This document shows, one piece after another, positions 44,383-57,004 of a stretch of DNA of 64,000 nucleotides (position 1 is the first letter of the stretch; the number at the start of each line of letters is the position of its first letter). Where the stretch lies: contig OZ010793.1 in NCBI GenBank assembly GCA_963932465.1, positions 260,459,696 through 260,523,695 on the forward strand, in the 5' to 3' direction. Under the pieces are notes generated by a model. That model was not told the origin of the DNA. It saw nothing but the letters and a program-made list of their open reading frames with translations, and did no database searches. The DNA comes from Maratus speciosus. Taxonomy: Eukaryota > Arthropoda > Arachnida > Araneae > Salticidae. The translations under genes and the position numbers were made by a program.

Positions 44383-44909
44383 ATTATATTCCTCGTGTGC
44401 AAGTAGTCCTTTCCGAAGTACGAGTACATATAAATATTTTTGATCCCCTTTCTTAGAGCTCCTTTGAATTTAACTTAAGCTCCCGTAAGCTGCGGAGTGT
44501 AACGAAGAAAACGAACAAGTTAGCAATTCTGAAGCTTTTGAATGTTTTTAAAAAGATTTGGATGGCTAGAGCAGCAGATACATTATGATACTGGTGAACT
44601 AATAATATTAAAAAACTCCGCGATAGAGCTTCAAAGCAAAAACAATCGAAACTGCGACAAACAAAACATTTTTTCAAACCCTTGTGATATATGTACAAGG
44701 CACTTAATTTCAAGATTAAAATTCAGGTAATTTATTTTTGTTTCTATTTTGCTATTGCTTTATTTTTATTAAGCACTTGTTACCATAATATGAAATATTT
44801 CATATATATCTCCTTAATCTTAAAATAGAAGCATTCTCGATTATCCGAAAATTTCGATTTTCCGAAAGAGGGTCGGTCCCAATTACTTCGGATAATCGAG
44901 GTTCTACTG
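44237..44909 (-). mobile_element. Tigger-like element, copy 2 (inverted)
   Basis: It starts CAGTAGAACCTCTTTTATCC and ends GGATAATCGAGGTTCTACTG, flanked by TA. Read on the minus strand it matches 37860-38568 along its length. A T run of about 33 bases lies near 44348-44379. No transposase. Confidence 0.88.
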
Positions 44910-44911
44910 TA

Positions 44912-45253
44912 TATGCATTTCGGAAATATTTTACATTTATAAAGTTATTATGGCATCCGCGGATCCTTACGAGTAATTTGTGTTCTTTTCAATCTGTAAT
45001 TTGTCCTATGCTCGGAGGATTAGATGTGAAATACACACCGTCAGATTTTAATATAATAGATTAGTTTTAGGAACATACTGCTTTGATAATAAAGCAAAAA
45101 CTTAAATTTTCTGTATATATATGTGGCAAGTCTTTCATTTATTAAGATTGCAATAAATGAAATTGGACGGTCTCATATCAATTTTAAACATTAGCTATTA
45201 GCTAATGTTCAGAGTTATCCTATTTTTACTAAGTTAAAAATTGTACTTAAGCC

Positions 45254-45286
<33 letters not shown>

Positions 45287-46740
45287 AGCAATCTGTCATT
45301 AATGTTTACTGTTACAATTTATGAAGACCGAGGGTTTATAAATGAAAAAAAAAACCCTACTTTTTCCTTTAAAAAAAAACTTTACAGAAGAAATCAATGT
45401 TTACAAACGATTAAAGGAATACCATATCGTGGTATGTGACACAACAAAGCATGCATGAATATGTTATAAATGTTTAACATTATACATATAAAAAACAGTA
45501 AAAACCATAAAGCGCAAATTTTTTCCTTTTATTTCGGACACCTTTACCTTTTTCTTTTCCCCCTCTGAAAACAAGGATATACGAGTTACGATGACGAGCA
45601 TATTTTATCCTGTCTTAATTTATGTGAGAAAAAAACCCCATCGTCTGCCTAGCCTATCCGAAAGCCCTTGAATTCTTGACGAAATTTCATCGGTTTTGAC
45701 AGTGACATTGACGTGGCATCAGTTTATCGTTAAGCAAACGAATTTTGCCAATAAAAGGGATTGTATCCATATGACAAAAGAAAACTCTTGAAGCTGTAAA
45801 ATAAAATCTGTGCGTTTGTGATTACAACATGGTAATCCGCAGGAAAGGTGGAAAAATAATCGACCCTGTTGAAGGAATAAAAGGTGAGAAATTGAGCTAC
45901 AATGAACAAATTCTCTGCTATCATAACCTTTGTTAAAATTATTATCCTTCCTTTTACAATGCAAAGTGCTGATTATAAAAATCGCACTGAATTAAATGAA
46001 AAGAAAAACTGTAATGATTATTGTTATTTTCATTGAAAAGTGCATATAATTTGAATTAATGATACAAACGCTCAATAGATGGCACTACCTTGCTATGAAT
46101 ATGTTTACTCTTTCAAGAAAGGTCTTTGACCTATGCATTTCCTTAGTTTTTCTAAAGCACTATTCATTCGACTTCCCGACTTCCATAAGAAGTAATCGCT
46201 GGTGACCTCCGTAAGCCATGGAGGAATGAAAGCATTCTGGAGATCTTGCATTGGTCGTTGGACCTGATAAATAATACAAAAATAATGTTGTATTACATTT
46301 CAATCGGGTCGGGCTTATTTTAGTCAGTATTGTAGTCGTAAACAAGTTGGAAATTGCACGTCAAACGTGGAAAATGAGATGCGTTCGTACTATAACTAGT
46401 TTAAAAAATATTTTACTGAATGTATATTTTAATGCACTTCATAAGTGCATATCAATTTCATTTTGCTCGAAAGGCTGTAACATCATTAAAATGCACTTTT
46501 AAATTATTTTTTCCCATTGGCCGTAATGTAACGGGAAACTTTTGACTGCCCCTGTTATTAAACTATGCATCGGATTTTCATAAAATTTGAAATGACTCGA
46601 CAAAATTTTGCAACAATTACATATTTAAAATTTCAGACCATTCGGTTGGGTAGTTTTTGCTCTGTTATATGCGGACAGACAGACAGGCGGACAGACTGAA
46701 CGACGACTATAGGTGCTACGTATTTATATAATTACGAACG
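44912..46740. other. Gene-free stretch with one dispersed repeat
   Basis: No gene is seen. A poly-A run lies at 45259-45285. The last ~115 bases (46625-46740: ACCATTCGGTTGGGTAGTTT, TTATATGCGGACAGACAGAC, GACTATAGGTGCTACGTATT) match 39400-39530. Short minus-strand frames near 45719-45964 and 46160-46345 show no domain. Confidence 0.5.
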
Positions 46741-47482
46741 CAGGGCCCGACTTATGCAGGGGCATGCGGGTCAGCTGCCCCGGGCACCCCTTCTTCGGCC
46801 GCCCCCCCCCATAAGAGTAATCAGGATTTTCAGTAAAATGTGCCAAATGATTAAAATTAGCCATAAATGACCAAAATTCCTATATTTTTAAACATTTAGG
46901 AAGAAGTGCGGTCCCCCTTCCCCTCTCTACTTCCAGTACCCCCTGTACCCATGCAAAAAACAAACTATATGATTCAAAAACTAATGATGAAAATTTTATT
47001 AGACAACTTAGTATTATTAAAATTTTACTATGACGAAAATTAAAAATTATTACGATTTATTACGATTAAAATTTTATTACGACAACTTAGTATTGATTTC
47101 AAAAGAAATTCTTTATTAACGTTTTCCTCGCAAGTTAAAACCATTCATTATGATCAATTTGGGGCATTTTCTTTTATACATCTTATAACGTACGTAGATA
47201 AGCAAAGCAGAAAAAAAAAAAATACTCGTGTCAACCAATCTATCATTTTTTCTGCTATTATCCTATTAGTATTTTTTCTTAAAGTTGTGACCATCATTTT
47301 GTGATACCCTGTTTACAGATGGAAGCAGTACCGGGTACAAAATTTATGCATACATACAATACGTATGAAGTTTAGTACTAACCACTTCCACATTACTCCA
47401 AAAGAATTCTATAGATATATAGGAGGGGGCCCCCCAGAATGATTCTTGCCCCAGGGCCCCCCATAGCCTTAGTCGGGCCCTG
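46741..47482. mobile_element. Non-autonomous hAT, 7 of 8 target bases match
   Basis: TACGAACG (46733-46740) and TACGGACG (47483-47490) flank the element. It starts CAGGGCCCGACTTATGC and ends GCCTTAGTCGGGCCCTG. Subterminal GGGGCATGCGGGTCAGC faces TTGCCCCAGGGCCCC. It is 742 bases with no transposase. It landed in the dispersed repeat whose other copy lies at 39400-39530. Confidence 0.88.
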
Positions 47483-47490
47483 TACGGACG

Positions 47491-48811
47491 CACCTAAAAA
47501 CCAGAGGGTATGCCCTAAAGTTATGAGCGTCATGCCTATAGTTACAGTAGTACACGCTATAATAGCTTTATTTGACAAACAGAGGGTATACGGAGCTTCC
47601 TAAAAAAATCCAGAAGGTATACGACGTCATATACCCCCCGAATTCCCTCCACAACATCCCTGATTTTAGAGATTTTTGTTGCTGCTTGTTTTGATTAAAC
47701 ACTGAGTTTAAACCGATATTTAATAATTGTATTGTTTTAATTGAACTTTTGAAGAGTTTTACCAGTATTTTCTCTAATTATGAGTTCAATTAGTTTGTTT
47801 TAGATTAGCGGAAACGAAAATGGATACCTTTCGAAAATGTTTTATAGACATGTATAGAATTCTGTAGCTATGCTATAGAATCACTTGTTTAAAATTCGTT
47901 TGTAGAAATCTAAAGAGTTTGATACGGAAAAATTAAAAAAAAAAAAAAAATAGAATGTTCTAAATGTGTTCTATAGAAAATCTATAATAGAGATCATAAA
48001 AACATAGGAGTACACAGTAAGAGGGGATGGACGTCCCCACCCTAAATCTTTGAAAATAGTAAACTAACTAAAAAAAAAAAAAAGAGTTTGCATGAATTAG
48101 GCGCCACCCGTCCCCCCCCCCCCCCAACCTAACACAAAATTTTTGCGCACGCCCATATATAGAAAAGTGGGCAATAATTCTATAGGATTTTATTGAGCTT
48201 TCTAAAGTTTTTTAAAATGAATTTTATAAACTTTTTTTTAATACATTAACTGATGCATATTATGTACAGTGCCCTTACGAATGATATATTTAATTTTAGC
48301 GGTCCGGGCGTTGCCCCCCCACCCCCTCTTCTAAAGCCGAACTTGAAATGAATCAACATAGAATTACTTTTTGATTTTAAGTTGTACTGCTTAGGCAAAA
48401 TTAAGATAATTACAATTCTTGTGTTAAAACGCAATTTTTTAAGTTAAAGTAATAATATTGATATTTACATACATAATTTAACATGTAACTACTTTAATTT
48501 AAATAACTTTTTCCCATTTACTTCTAAAAGAAGTATTTCAGTGAAATACCAAAATATTTAACTTTTAAAAAAGATTTTTTTTCCTAAGAAAATAAAGATT
48601 TATTTTATTTATTTATTGTTTTGGATTGTGTGTGTCAGTCAGTTTAGCATTCATTTTAAATTTTGTAGTATTTTGCTCTTACCTAGCTCGGTATATTTGT
48701 GAGCAGTAGAATTCAGTCCATATATAAAATTCTTATGGTCTAGCGAAATAAGTTTGTCATCTCGGCTTATTATAAAAAATTGCCGACCTCTTTCATTAGC
48801 AGCCCTTTATA
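47491..48811. other. Gene-free stretch
   Basis: No gene is seen. Poly-C runs near 48111-48125 and 48315 and the phrase GGATGGACGTCCCC near 48022 are likely transposon ends without partners. GTATRC tracts near 47510-47640 resemble those near 17545. Confidence 0.4.
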
Positions 48812-48819
48812 CTTTTACC

Positions 48820-50226
48820 CAGGGCTTAATTTCTAACAAAAAAAGTACCGGAGCCCTAATATTCTGCGCTACCGCTACAACAGCCGTACCCCCCCCCCCC
48901 CTGTCACTCCAATCTGCATATTTATTCTTCGTACATTATTTGCAAAATTTAACGCAGTTTTTTTTTCTTTAGCAAAATAAAAATTTTAAATATATCTATC
49001 AGCATATACTTAGCTGTCAACTATTCTACTTTTTAGTTATCACTCCTTCTGAATAGTAATCTTTGCCTAATTTTAATGTTAATTAATTGCAGAATTCTGC
49101 GATTAAATAGGGTAAGGATTATGATTCGGAAATAGTGTTAACACAAAAAAGAGATAGTTCGCAGCTATGCCTTTTTAAAAAAAAAATGAATGAAATTTAC
49201 AGAAATTAATATTTATATGCCGAAGAATGGAAGTGTTTTACAATCTCCTATAAAAAGTGCATATCTTAAACTATAATCGATTCCTTCCGCATAACAATCT
49301 TTTCTGGCGAGTTCCTGAAAATCAGATGAAATTAAAAATTTGGCACCGTTATAAAAAAGAATCGATGCTTTTATAGAAAAAAGGAAAACACTGCTCGATT
49401 GCTTTCTATCAGTAAACAATACATGGCAATTATATCTACTTACAAATGAAAGTGATTTCGTAAATGTGCAGAGCAGAGCCTTAGCATGGGTACCGTTAAT
49501 GATACAAAATAAATAGAAAAATAGCTAACGTGATTTTTATACTCATGCGCAATAGAAGACAAAAAAAAACTAACAAACAAAACCTCAAGCTGATGCTCGT
49601 TGGCTGAAACAGAAAATATTCTTTTCAGGTTAGACATCTAAATAAATTTAAAAAAAAAACAGCCAATAAAAAATTATCATACTGTCACAAAAGAAAATCT
49701 AACTGAAAGCAAATTCATTGTTGAGTCTCTTTAGTGGCGCCGTATCAACAATTCGCCGACATAAATTTGAAATAGAAAAACACGTTTCTGTTTCCCCTTC
49801 ATTCTTATCAAAATAGCATTAAAATGATTTAAAATAGAATATAATACGTAATTCTAAAGGAGGGAAAGTTTTTTTTTTTTCTATTCATGATTAAATAAAA
49901 TTTTAAATGTAATACAGATTGAGCTCGAGTCAGTCCAAGCCCAAAAACTGATATAAAAATTGAGTCCGTTTTATCTCCATCTCCTACGTGTGCGACACAT
50001 TACGTCACATATAAATGTTTTGGTAAAAAAGAATGCAAAAGCTTGGAGATGGGAAGGAAAGGAAAAGGTAATTTAGGCTTCGGTTTTTCGGAAGCGCTAT
50101 TGCACTGGGCTCCGGAGCCCCATATTTATGAGCTCCGGTGAATTCCGACCAATATTTAAATATTTACTAAAAACAGAGAAGTACCGGAGCCGGGCTCCGG
50201 TGGGCTCCGGCGCAAATTAAGCCCTG
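48820..50226. mobile_element. Non-autonomous hAT, exact 8-bp target duplication
   Basis: CTTTTACC lies on both sides (48812-48819 and 50227-50234). The element starts CAGGGCTTAATTTCTAAC and ends GCGCAAATTAAGCCCTG. Near the ends AGTACCGGAGCCC faces GGGCTCCGGTGGGCTCCGG. It is 1407 bases without a transposase. A partial copy lies at 54846-55918. Confidence 0.92.
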
Positions 50227-50716
50227 CTTTTACCCATAAAAAGTGATTGAAAGAAAATGGATGCCTTATTAGAACAGAAGTGTTCTTAGATTGTACTTAA
50301 GCATTAGTCGCCTCTATATATATATATATCTTCCGAATAAATCTACAAAATTATTTCTTATGCCAATGCCAATGTTTGCAATTAGCAGCATCCAGTTAAA
50401 AAATCATTTAATCCAGATTCAGTTGAAAAAATAAGCATTTATAATAGAAAGATGGCTTAATTTTATCATAATCATAAATACCAACTCTTTGTAATTTTTC
50501 AGAGATTTCTGTCCAATGTAATATAGAATAGAGGTATAAACATGATCTTTGGAATTGTTTATTAAAAAAAGTTTAATTTAGATTTTCAAACTAAATGATA
50601 TAAATATTTAACTTAAATATGCTTAAATTTTAAAAATAAATCTTTCAAAATGTTCTACTAGTTTTTTTATTCTGCTTGTCACTCTATTTCACTTTTGAAC
50701 CCAGTGAGAGAGAATA

Positions 50717-51424
50717 CAATAGAGTCCCGATTATCCGAGTTAATAGGGACAAGCTCACCTCTGATAAGCAAAATACTCGGATAAACCGGATTTATACAAA
50801 GAGTCACCACCCAAGAAGATGACATATAAATTTTCACTTAATTAATTAATTTTCATTGTATTAGTAACATTTCTTTGATGTTCATTTCCGATACTTTTAA
50901 GAAAAACGGGGAATGAAATTGTTTTTTGAAAAAGCCCTTGATAGTTTTTTGTTTGTTAAATGTCAATTTTGTTGCAGGTTTTTTTTTTCCTTGCAGTATT
51001 ACGCTACTGCATAGCTACCAATTTCTAAGATTTTTTCTTACCACTAAAACTTACCAGTAAATTTTGCCTAATTCAATCGCCGAAATCTAACAATTGTCAA
51101 CGATTAAATAGGGCAAAAATTTGTGTTAAATTTTAGAGGTAACAAAACCGTACAAATTGGTAGCCGTGTGATTCTATTAGTGTCATGAAAATTGTAGGTG
51201 TAGCTTCTTCTTTCTGCTCATAGTATTAAATAGTTTTTTTCAATCGAACTTATACCTTTGGAATGGATTATTTTCTTCTGATGGACTGATGGCTTCCATT
51301 ATGTGAAATAGCCATTTTAAATGAAGAGTTAGGTAAAGATGAAAGAGCAGTCGTAGAAAGTTAGAACTCTGATTTTCTGAAAAAAAAAATGGCCATTTTC
51401 TTTCCCATTCTGACCATAATGTCA
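50717..51424. mobile_element. Interrupted or longer Tigger/pogo-like copy
   Basis: ATAGAGTCCCGATTATCCGA followed by GTTAAT (50718-50745) and TCGAACTTATACCTTTGGAA (51243 on) are adjacent in the MITE at 2920-3204 (read inverted). Here they are about 490 bases apart. The rest (GATGGACTGATGGCTTCCAT, CCCATTCTGACC) also matches. The far end is cut at 51424, where a Helitron-like end starts. Confidence 0.65.
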
Positions 51425-52587
51425 CTAGCTAAAGTAACCCGGCGTTGCCCGGAATTTTAAGAATGTTTGTTTTGGAAAACCAATTTCAAAATTTAACACA
51501 CAACATAAAAAACAGAAACAACAACAACAACAACAACAACAAAAAACAGTCGAAGTGTTGCACACAGGAATCAAATGAAAACCCAATATAAAAATGCATA
51601 AATTTATATAACAGATGCAAAATAATACTACAGCTATAAAAATGAACTTATTTCCATTCATCATTGGAGCAATAATGTTAAAATACGCCCATATTTCCAT
51701 AATCGAGTTTTTATCATGCTTCAATACATTTTTTCGACGTTATATATTCACCACGTCCTTTATATTTCCAATATGACGTAGTATTCCATTTTTTTTAATT
51801 CGTCAAATTAATTAAATAATTATAATTTTTCACATGGACATCAAAAAACAGAAAAAATATGTCGTTACATTGTCTTTTGTTTTTAATTCGTCAAACTATT
51901 TGTTTTATTTTCATTTTTACGTGGAAATCTTGCTGTAGAAAAGTTATGATGAAATATTCCCTTTTTTTTTATTTTCGTCAAAACATTTATTTCATTTTTT
52001 CATTTAGAAATCTTGCAATAGAAAAGTAAATTTTGTGGTAAGAATTTTATTGTGGATTTTTAATTGTTGGCAACAGCTATAACGAAAAATGTTTAAATTT
52101 GATTGGAAATTGCTGTTAAATTTGTGGTGTTTTATCCTTCTATATATATAAAAAAGTTTTGATTTGGAAATGGACCAATGAAAATCTGCGTAGATATTCC
52201 CGGCAGATCGGCATTCAATTTAAATGCTTAAGCATGGCATTTCTTCGTTAATATTAAAAAACTGTTGCATACAAAAATATGAAAATCGGTAGTATTATAG
52301 AGAAATGTTTGATAAACACGCTGATGCTGACAGTTTTCAAATCGAAGAATTATTTTAAGAGATATTTAATGCCAAAGTTGGACAAAATCATTCCATTAAA
52401 AAAGTTTTATAGGAGCAAAAACTATACATAGGAATTTAATCAATTTTAGATCATTTTATGCGTCAGAATTTCCCGGTGTGCAGATTGCATTTAGTTTTTT
52501 AATTTGACTCATTTTTTGAGCTTTTATTTCTATTTTAAATTCAAATTTTCAGCATTTCGAGACATATTTTTTAGATATTTTAGAAAA

Positions 52588-54177
52588 CTAGGGTGCTCTG
52601 CTCCCTACGAGCTACGCTCGTCAACCCCCGTTCAGACACCGCAGACTTATTTGATCGGCTCTAAAAAAATTTCGGAAGATTGAATTATAATTTAAAAAAC
52701 AGTGGCGATTTCCCTATAAACGGATTTCTATTCACTTCTCTTTGATTGGGGAAATTTAACGCCAAATCCGCTGCGGTACTACTTGATTATTCCGTCGACC
52801 AATTTCGCCAAATTATATAAATCGCCAAACCACTCGCCAAATTATACAAATTGACATAATTTTTATTTTAAATAACGAAAGAACTAATAAATTCGTGCAA
52901 CATTAATAAAAATACAAATAAAACATCGAAATAAAAATCATTTGATAACATAGACACGTGTAACTTGTTTAAAGTCAAGTTAATGTGACATTTACGATCA
53001 ACCATTATTGGCATTTAATCTTATAGTTCGGCGATTGATAGATTTTTGGTCGATGGGATAACTAAGTAGTACCAAAGATACAATCGCTGTTTTCGTCTTT
53101 GATTAAGTAAAATAAGTTAAACATTTCAAAATAAGCTAATATAAAAGGAATTAAGTAAACAGAGTCTTTATCTCCCGGTATTTTTTAACAAAGCGAAAAG
53201 AAAGTTCTTTGAAATAAGACATTTTAAATTAATCGTTTTTAATCTGACGTAATCTTTACCAAACTATTCTTTCTCTTTTTAATATTCACGTGAAAATACT
53301 TTTGTTAGAAATGGAATATTATTTGCGCTTTCCTAACAAAAATAGTTGAAAAGTATCCTCTCAAAATATCAAATAAATGTCTAGTGCAATTTCTAAATTT
53401 AAACAGTTTTTCAATATTATTTTGTGTTCATTTTATGTAATAACTGTAATGTGACGTAAATATGACGTAATTTCTCCTATTTAAGACTTCTAACGCATGT
53501 TAATGAATTTATTATTTTACAATTTCCTTTCTCTCTTAAAATTCACGTGTAAATATAGTTTTTATGACGCAATTTTTAATAAGTTCCTGCTTTTTGTGCA
53601 TAGTTATTTAATTCTAATTCCAAATGTTTTTTTTTCTGTTTATAATAGTCACGTGTAAATAAATTAAAAATTTATTTACATGTATAAATATATATATTTT
53701 TTTATTTGAAGCAAACATTATTGTTTGCGCTGTTTATACAGTTAGCAACAGCTTAAATTACTATCACTTTCTAAAATGTGTAAAAAATATCTCTGGAAAT
53801 GCTGAAAATTTGAATTTAAAATAGAAATAAAACCTAAAAAAAAACTCAAATTAAAAAAAGAAATACAGTCTGTACACCGGGAACTTCAAACGTATAAAAT
53901 GATCTAAAAATGATTAAATTCCCATGAATAGTTTTTGCTCCTATAAAACTTTTTTAGTGGAACGATTTTGTCCAACTTTAGCATCAAATATATCTTAAAA
54001 TAATTCTTTGATTTGAAAACTATCGTGTTTATCAAACATTTCTGTATAATACTACCAATTTTCATATTTTTGTATGCATTATTTTTCTTAATATTAACGA
54101 AGAAAGACCTTCGGTCGCAAAAAATTCAAAACCGGCGGCGGTGACAGCGGTAGTTACTTTTTTTTAGAATAGAGAGA
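52588..54177 (-). mobile_element. Inner Helitron-like element of the same family (minus strand)
   Basis: The minus-strand 5' end TCTCTCTATTCTAAAAAAAA lies at 54177. The 3' end has ACGAGCGTAGCTCGTAGGG and CACCCTAG at 52588, followed by T. It shares 53780-54110 (inverted) with 52240-52587 and 53240-53770 (inverted) with 54185-54610. So it is a second copy of the middle element's family, inserted into it in the opposite direction. No genes. Confidence 0.6.
52775..53073. mobile_element. GTACC-ended MITE, copy 3, innermost layer
   Basis: It starts GGTACTACTTGATTATTCCG with TCGACC and ends GGTCGATGGGATAACTAAGT then AGTACC. Inner GCATTTAATCTTATAGTTCG matches the other copies on the opposite strand. 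The flanking 8-mers (TCCGCTGC and AAAGATAC) do not match, so a duplication was lost or never formed. Confidence 0.8.
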
Positions 54178-54845
54178 TTGTATTAATTTAAACTGTTCCC
54201 AACTGTATAAACACGCAAAACAATAATGTTTGCTTCAAATTAAAAATTTATTTTACACGTGACTATTATAAACAGAAAATATAAAAAGCAGGAACTCATT
54301 GAAAATGACATCATAAAAAGTATATTTACACGTAAATTTTAAAAGATAAAGAATATTGTAAAATAATAAATTCTTTAACATGCGTCAGAAGTCTTAAATA
54401 GGAGAATGTACGTCACATTTACGTCACATTACACTTATTACGTAAAATGAACAAAAAATAGTATTGCAAAACAGTTTAAATTTAAAAACTGCGCGAGACA
54501 TTTATTTGATATTTTAAGATGATATTAATATTTCATTTCTAACAAAAGTATTTTTACGTGAATATTAAAAAGAGAAAGAAAAGTTTGGTGAAAATTACGT
54601 CAGATTATAATTGTCAGATTCAAATTATAATTCAATCTGAACGGGGGTTGACGAGCGTAGCTCGTAGGGGGCAGAGACCCCTAGTTAATTAAAAATTAAC
54701 TATAAGTTATTCCGACTCCGGATTACGTTAGTTGCTTCGGCCGTGTTTTAATACATATGTACGTAACATACCACAATTCTGTCTTCCAAATTGTGGATTT
54801 GTATAGAATTACAGACAGACAAATTTTTATTTTTATATATTAGAT

Positions 54846-55918
54846 ACATTACTTGCAAAATTTAAAGCATTTTTTTTTCTTTACCAAAATAAAAATTTTA
54901 AATATATCTATCTACATATACTTAGCTGTCAACTATTCCACTTTTATCACTCCTTCCGAATAGAAATCTTTGCCTAATGTTAACTAATCGCAGAAATCTG
55001 CGATTAAATATGGTAAGGATTATGATTCGGAAATAGTGTTAACACAAAAAAGAAATAGTTCGCAAGTATGCAGTTTTATGAAAAAATGAATGAAATTTAC
55101 AGAAATTAATATTTATATGCTGAAGAATCGAACAATATATTCCAATTTACTATAAAAGGTGCATATCTTAAACTACAATACATTCTTTCCGCATAACATC
55201 TTTCGTGATGGGTCCTTGAAAACAGATTAAATTTTAAAAAAAATGACACCGTTATAGCAAAGATTCGATGCTTTTATCAGAATAACAATACGCGACAATT
55301 ATATCTACTTAATAAACGAGCCAATTAAAAATATCCTACTGTCAAAAAGAGAATCGAACTGAAAGCAAATTCATTGTTTACTCTCTTGAGTGGCGCCATA
55401 TCAACACGTCGCCGCCATCAGTGCCAGACATATCACTAGAATATAAAACACGATTTCTGTCTTCCCTTCATTCTGATCAAAATAGCATTAAAGTGATTTG
55501 AAATGGAATACGTAATTTTTAAGGCGAAAAAGTTCGAATTTCCCCTCCCCCCCCTTTACATGAATACATAAAATTTTGAACGTAAGACAGATTGAGCTCG
55601 AGAACACCCAAGCCCAAAGACTGATATAAAAATTGAGCCCGTTTCATCTCCATCTCCTAGGTGTGAGACGTTGCGTCACATATAAGGGTTTTGATTAAAA
55701 AAAAAAAAAAAAAAAAAAAAAACAATGCACAAGCTGGGAGATCGGAGGGAAAGGAAAGGGTAATTTAGGCTTCATTCTTTCGGAAGCGTTATTGCACTGG
55801 GCTTCGGAGCGCTGTATTTATGAGCTCCGGTGAATTCCGACCAATATTCAAATATTTACCATAAACAGAGAAGTACCGGAGCTGAGCTCCCACGGGCTTC
55901 ATCGCAAATTAAGCCATG
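54846..55918 (+). mobile_element. 5'-truncated copy of the 48820-50226 hAT
   Basis: It matches from TACATTATTTGCAAAATTTA onward: ACTTAGCTGTCAACTATTC, GATTATGATTCGGAAATAGT, GTGGCGCCATATCAAC and the end CGCAAATTAAGCCATG. The last bases are CCATG instead of CCCTG. The left ~110 bases are missing next to the Helitron-like 5' end at 54844. Confidence 0.85.
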
Positions 55919-57004
55919 TATATACCTCTATATTCCAATTCAATATTCTCTACCGCCGTTACTCGTAGAACAGACGGTATCGCGGCACTGAACTAAGAGT
56001 TTTACTATATCTTCAAAATCAACTGAAATATGTCAAAAAATACACATTTTTAAAAAATAAAAAATTACCATTTCTTTTATATTCGAGTACCTATAAATTA
56101 ACTACATTATTACATAGAGCCAGTGGTGTAGTCCTGGAAAGAAAAGTGCGGGGACGCTCATAGTTTCGAACATTAGTGTCTGTATCATTACATAGGGCAA
56201 ACTTAATTTTGAATCTTGCTTTTCATTTTCAAATGCAGAGAAAAGTAATTGAAAAGTTAAATTAAAATTAATTTAATTAGTTTCTTTATCTGTTGGACAC
56301 TAAATAGCTTGCAATAGAATTAAAAAATTTAAAAACTTATTTCATGACTGAAAAATTTTTGGAATAGAATTCGTAATTCAGTAACACTAATTCAAGCAAC
56401 GAAATTTTTATTAGTATTTACATTATATATTTTGGAAATAGTTATAAAATAACTGCTTTCCACTGAGAACATTGAAAATTATTGCATTTTTACTTTATGG
56501 TCAGATGCAGTGTAAGGCGTTTATTGTAATCATCGAAAAGAAAAATAACACTGTGAAATTTTGTTATATCTTGACTTTTTGAAGCCCCCTGAATCCATTT
56601 TGCCTATTTTTCAACAATTCTCTATGTATGTGTGTATACATGAGTGCGTATGTTGATATTTCCTTTCAGACTCCCAAAGTCTTTTTTTCTTTTTCATGTG
56701 TGTTTGAACGCGATAGCGCTCAAACGATGTTTTCGACTGGCTCAAATTTTGCAAGTATGTTATGCATAATGAATAGACTATTTAATATTCTGAGACTATA
56801 TGCCACTGTCCAAGGCAATTTTTAAACCATTTTTTGACCAGAACTAAAAAATAAGTACTATTTACGTGAGAAAAGATATAAAAAAATGTGAACAAGGCCG
56901 AAGATAATCGATAAATAATGTTTTTTATTGGTCCGAAGAATATGTTTAGTACTCAAATGCTGGCCCAAATCGATTTTTTTTTAAATAAGAATCTTAAAGA
57001 GGGA

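Larger units (their letters stand above)
52139..54684 (+). mobile_element. Middle Helitron-like element (plus strand), split
   Basis: The parts 52139-52587 and 54178-54684 read as one plus-strand element. Joined, TTTTAGAAAA and TTGTATTAATTTAAACTG match the uninterrupted copy at 63345-63375 (minus strand). The 3' end has the hairpin ACGAGCGTAGCTCGT followed by CCCCTAG and T. The 5' end (TCTATATATATAAAAAAG) is less certain. Confidence 0.55.
51425..54844 (-). mobile_element. Outer Helitron-like element (minus strand)
   Basis: On the minus strand the 5' end reads TCTAATATATAAAAATAAAA (from 54844) after an A. The 3' end reads CCGGGCAACGCCGGGTTACT and TTAGCTAG (ending 51425) before a T. TC start, GC-rich hairpin-like tract, CTAG end and insertion between A and T fit Helitrons. 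No Rep/helicase gene is present. Its middle is filled by the nested elements below. Confidence 0.55.

Noticed and set aside
45719..46345. Minus-strand frames of 60-80 codons
   Set aside because: Overlapping frames, no domains, no splice sites that would join them.
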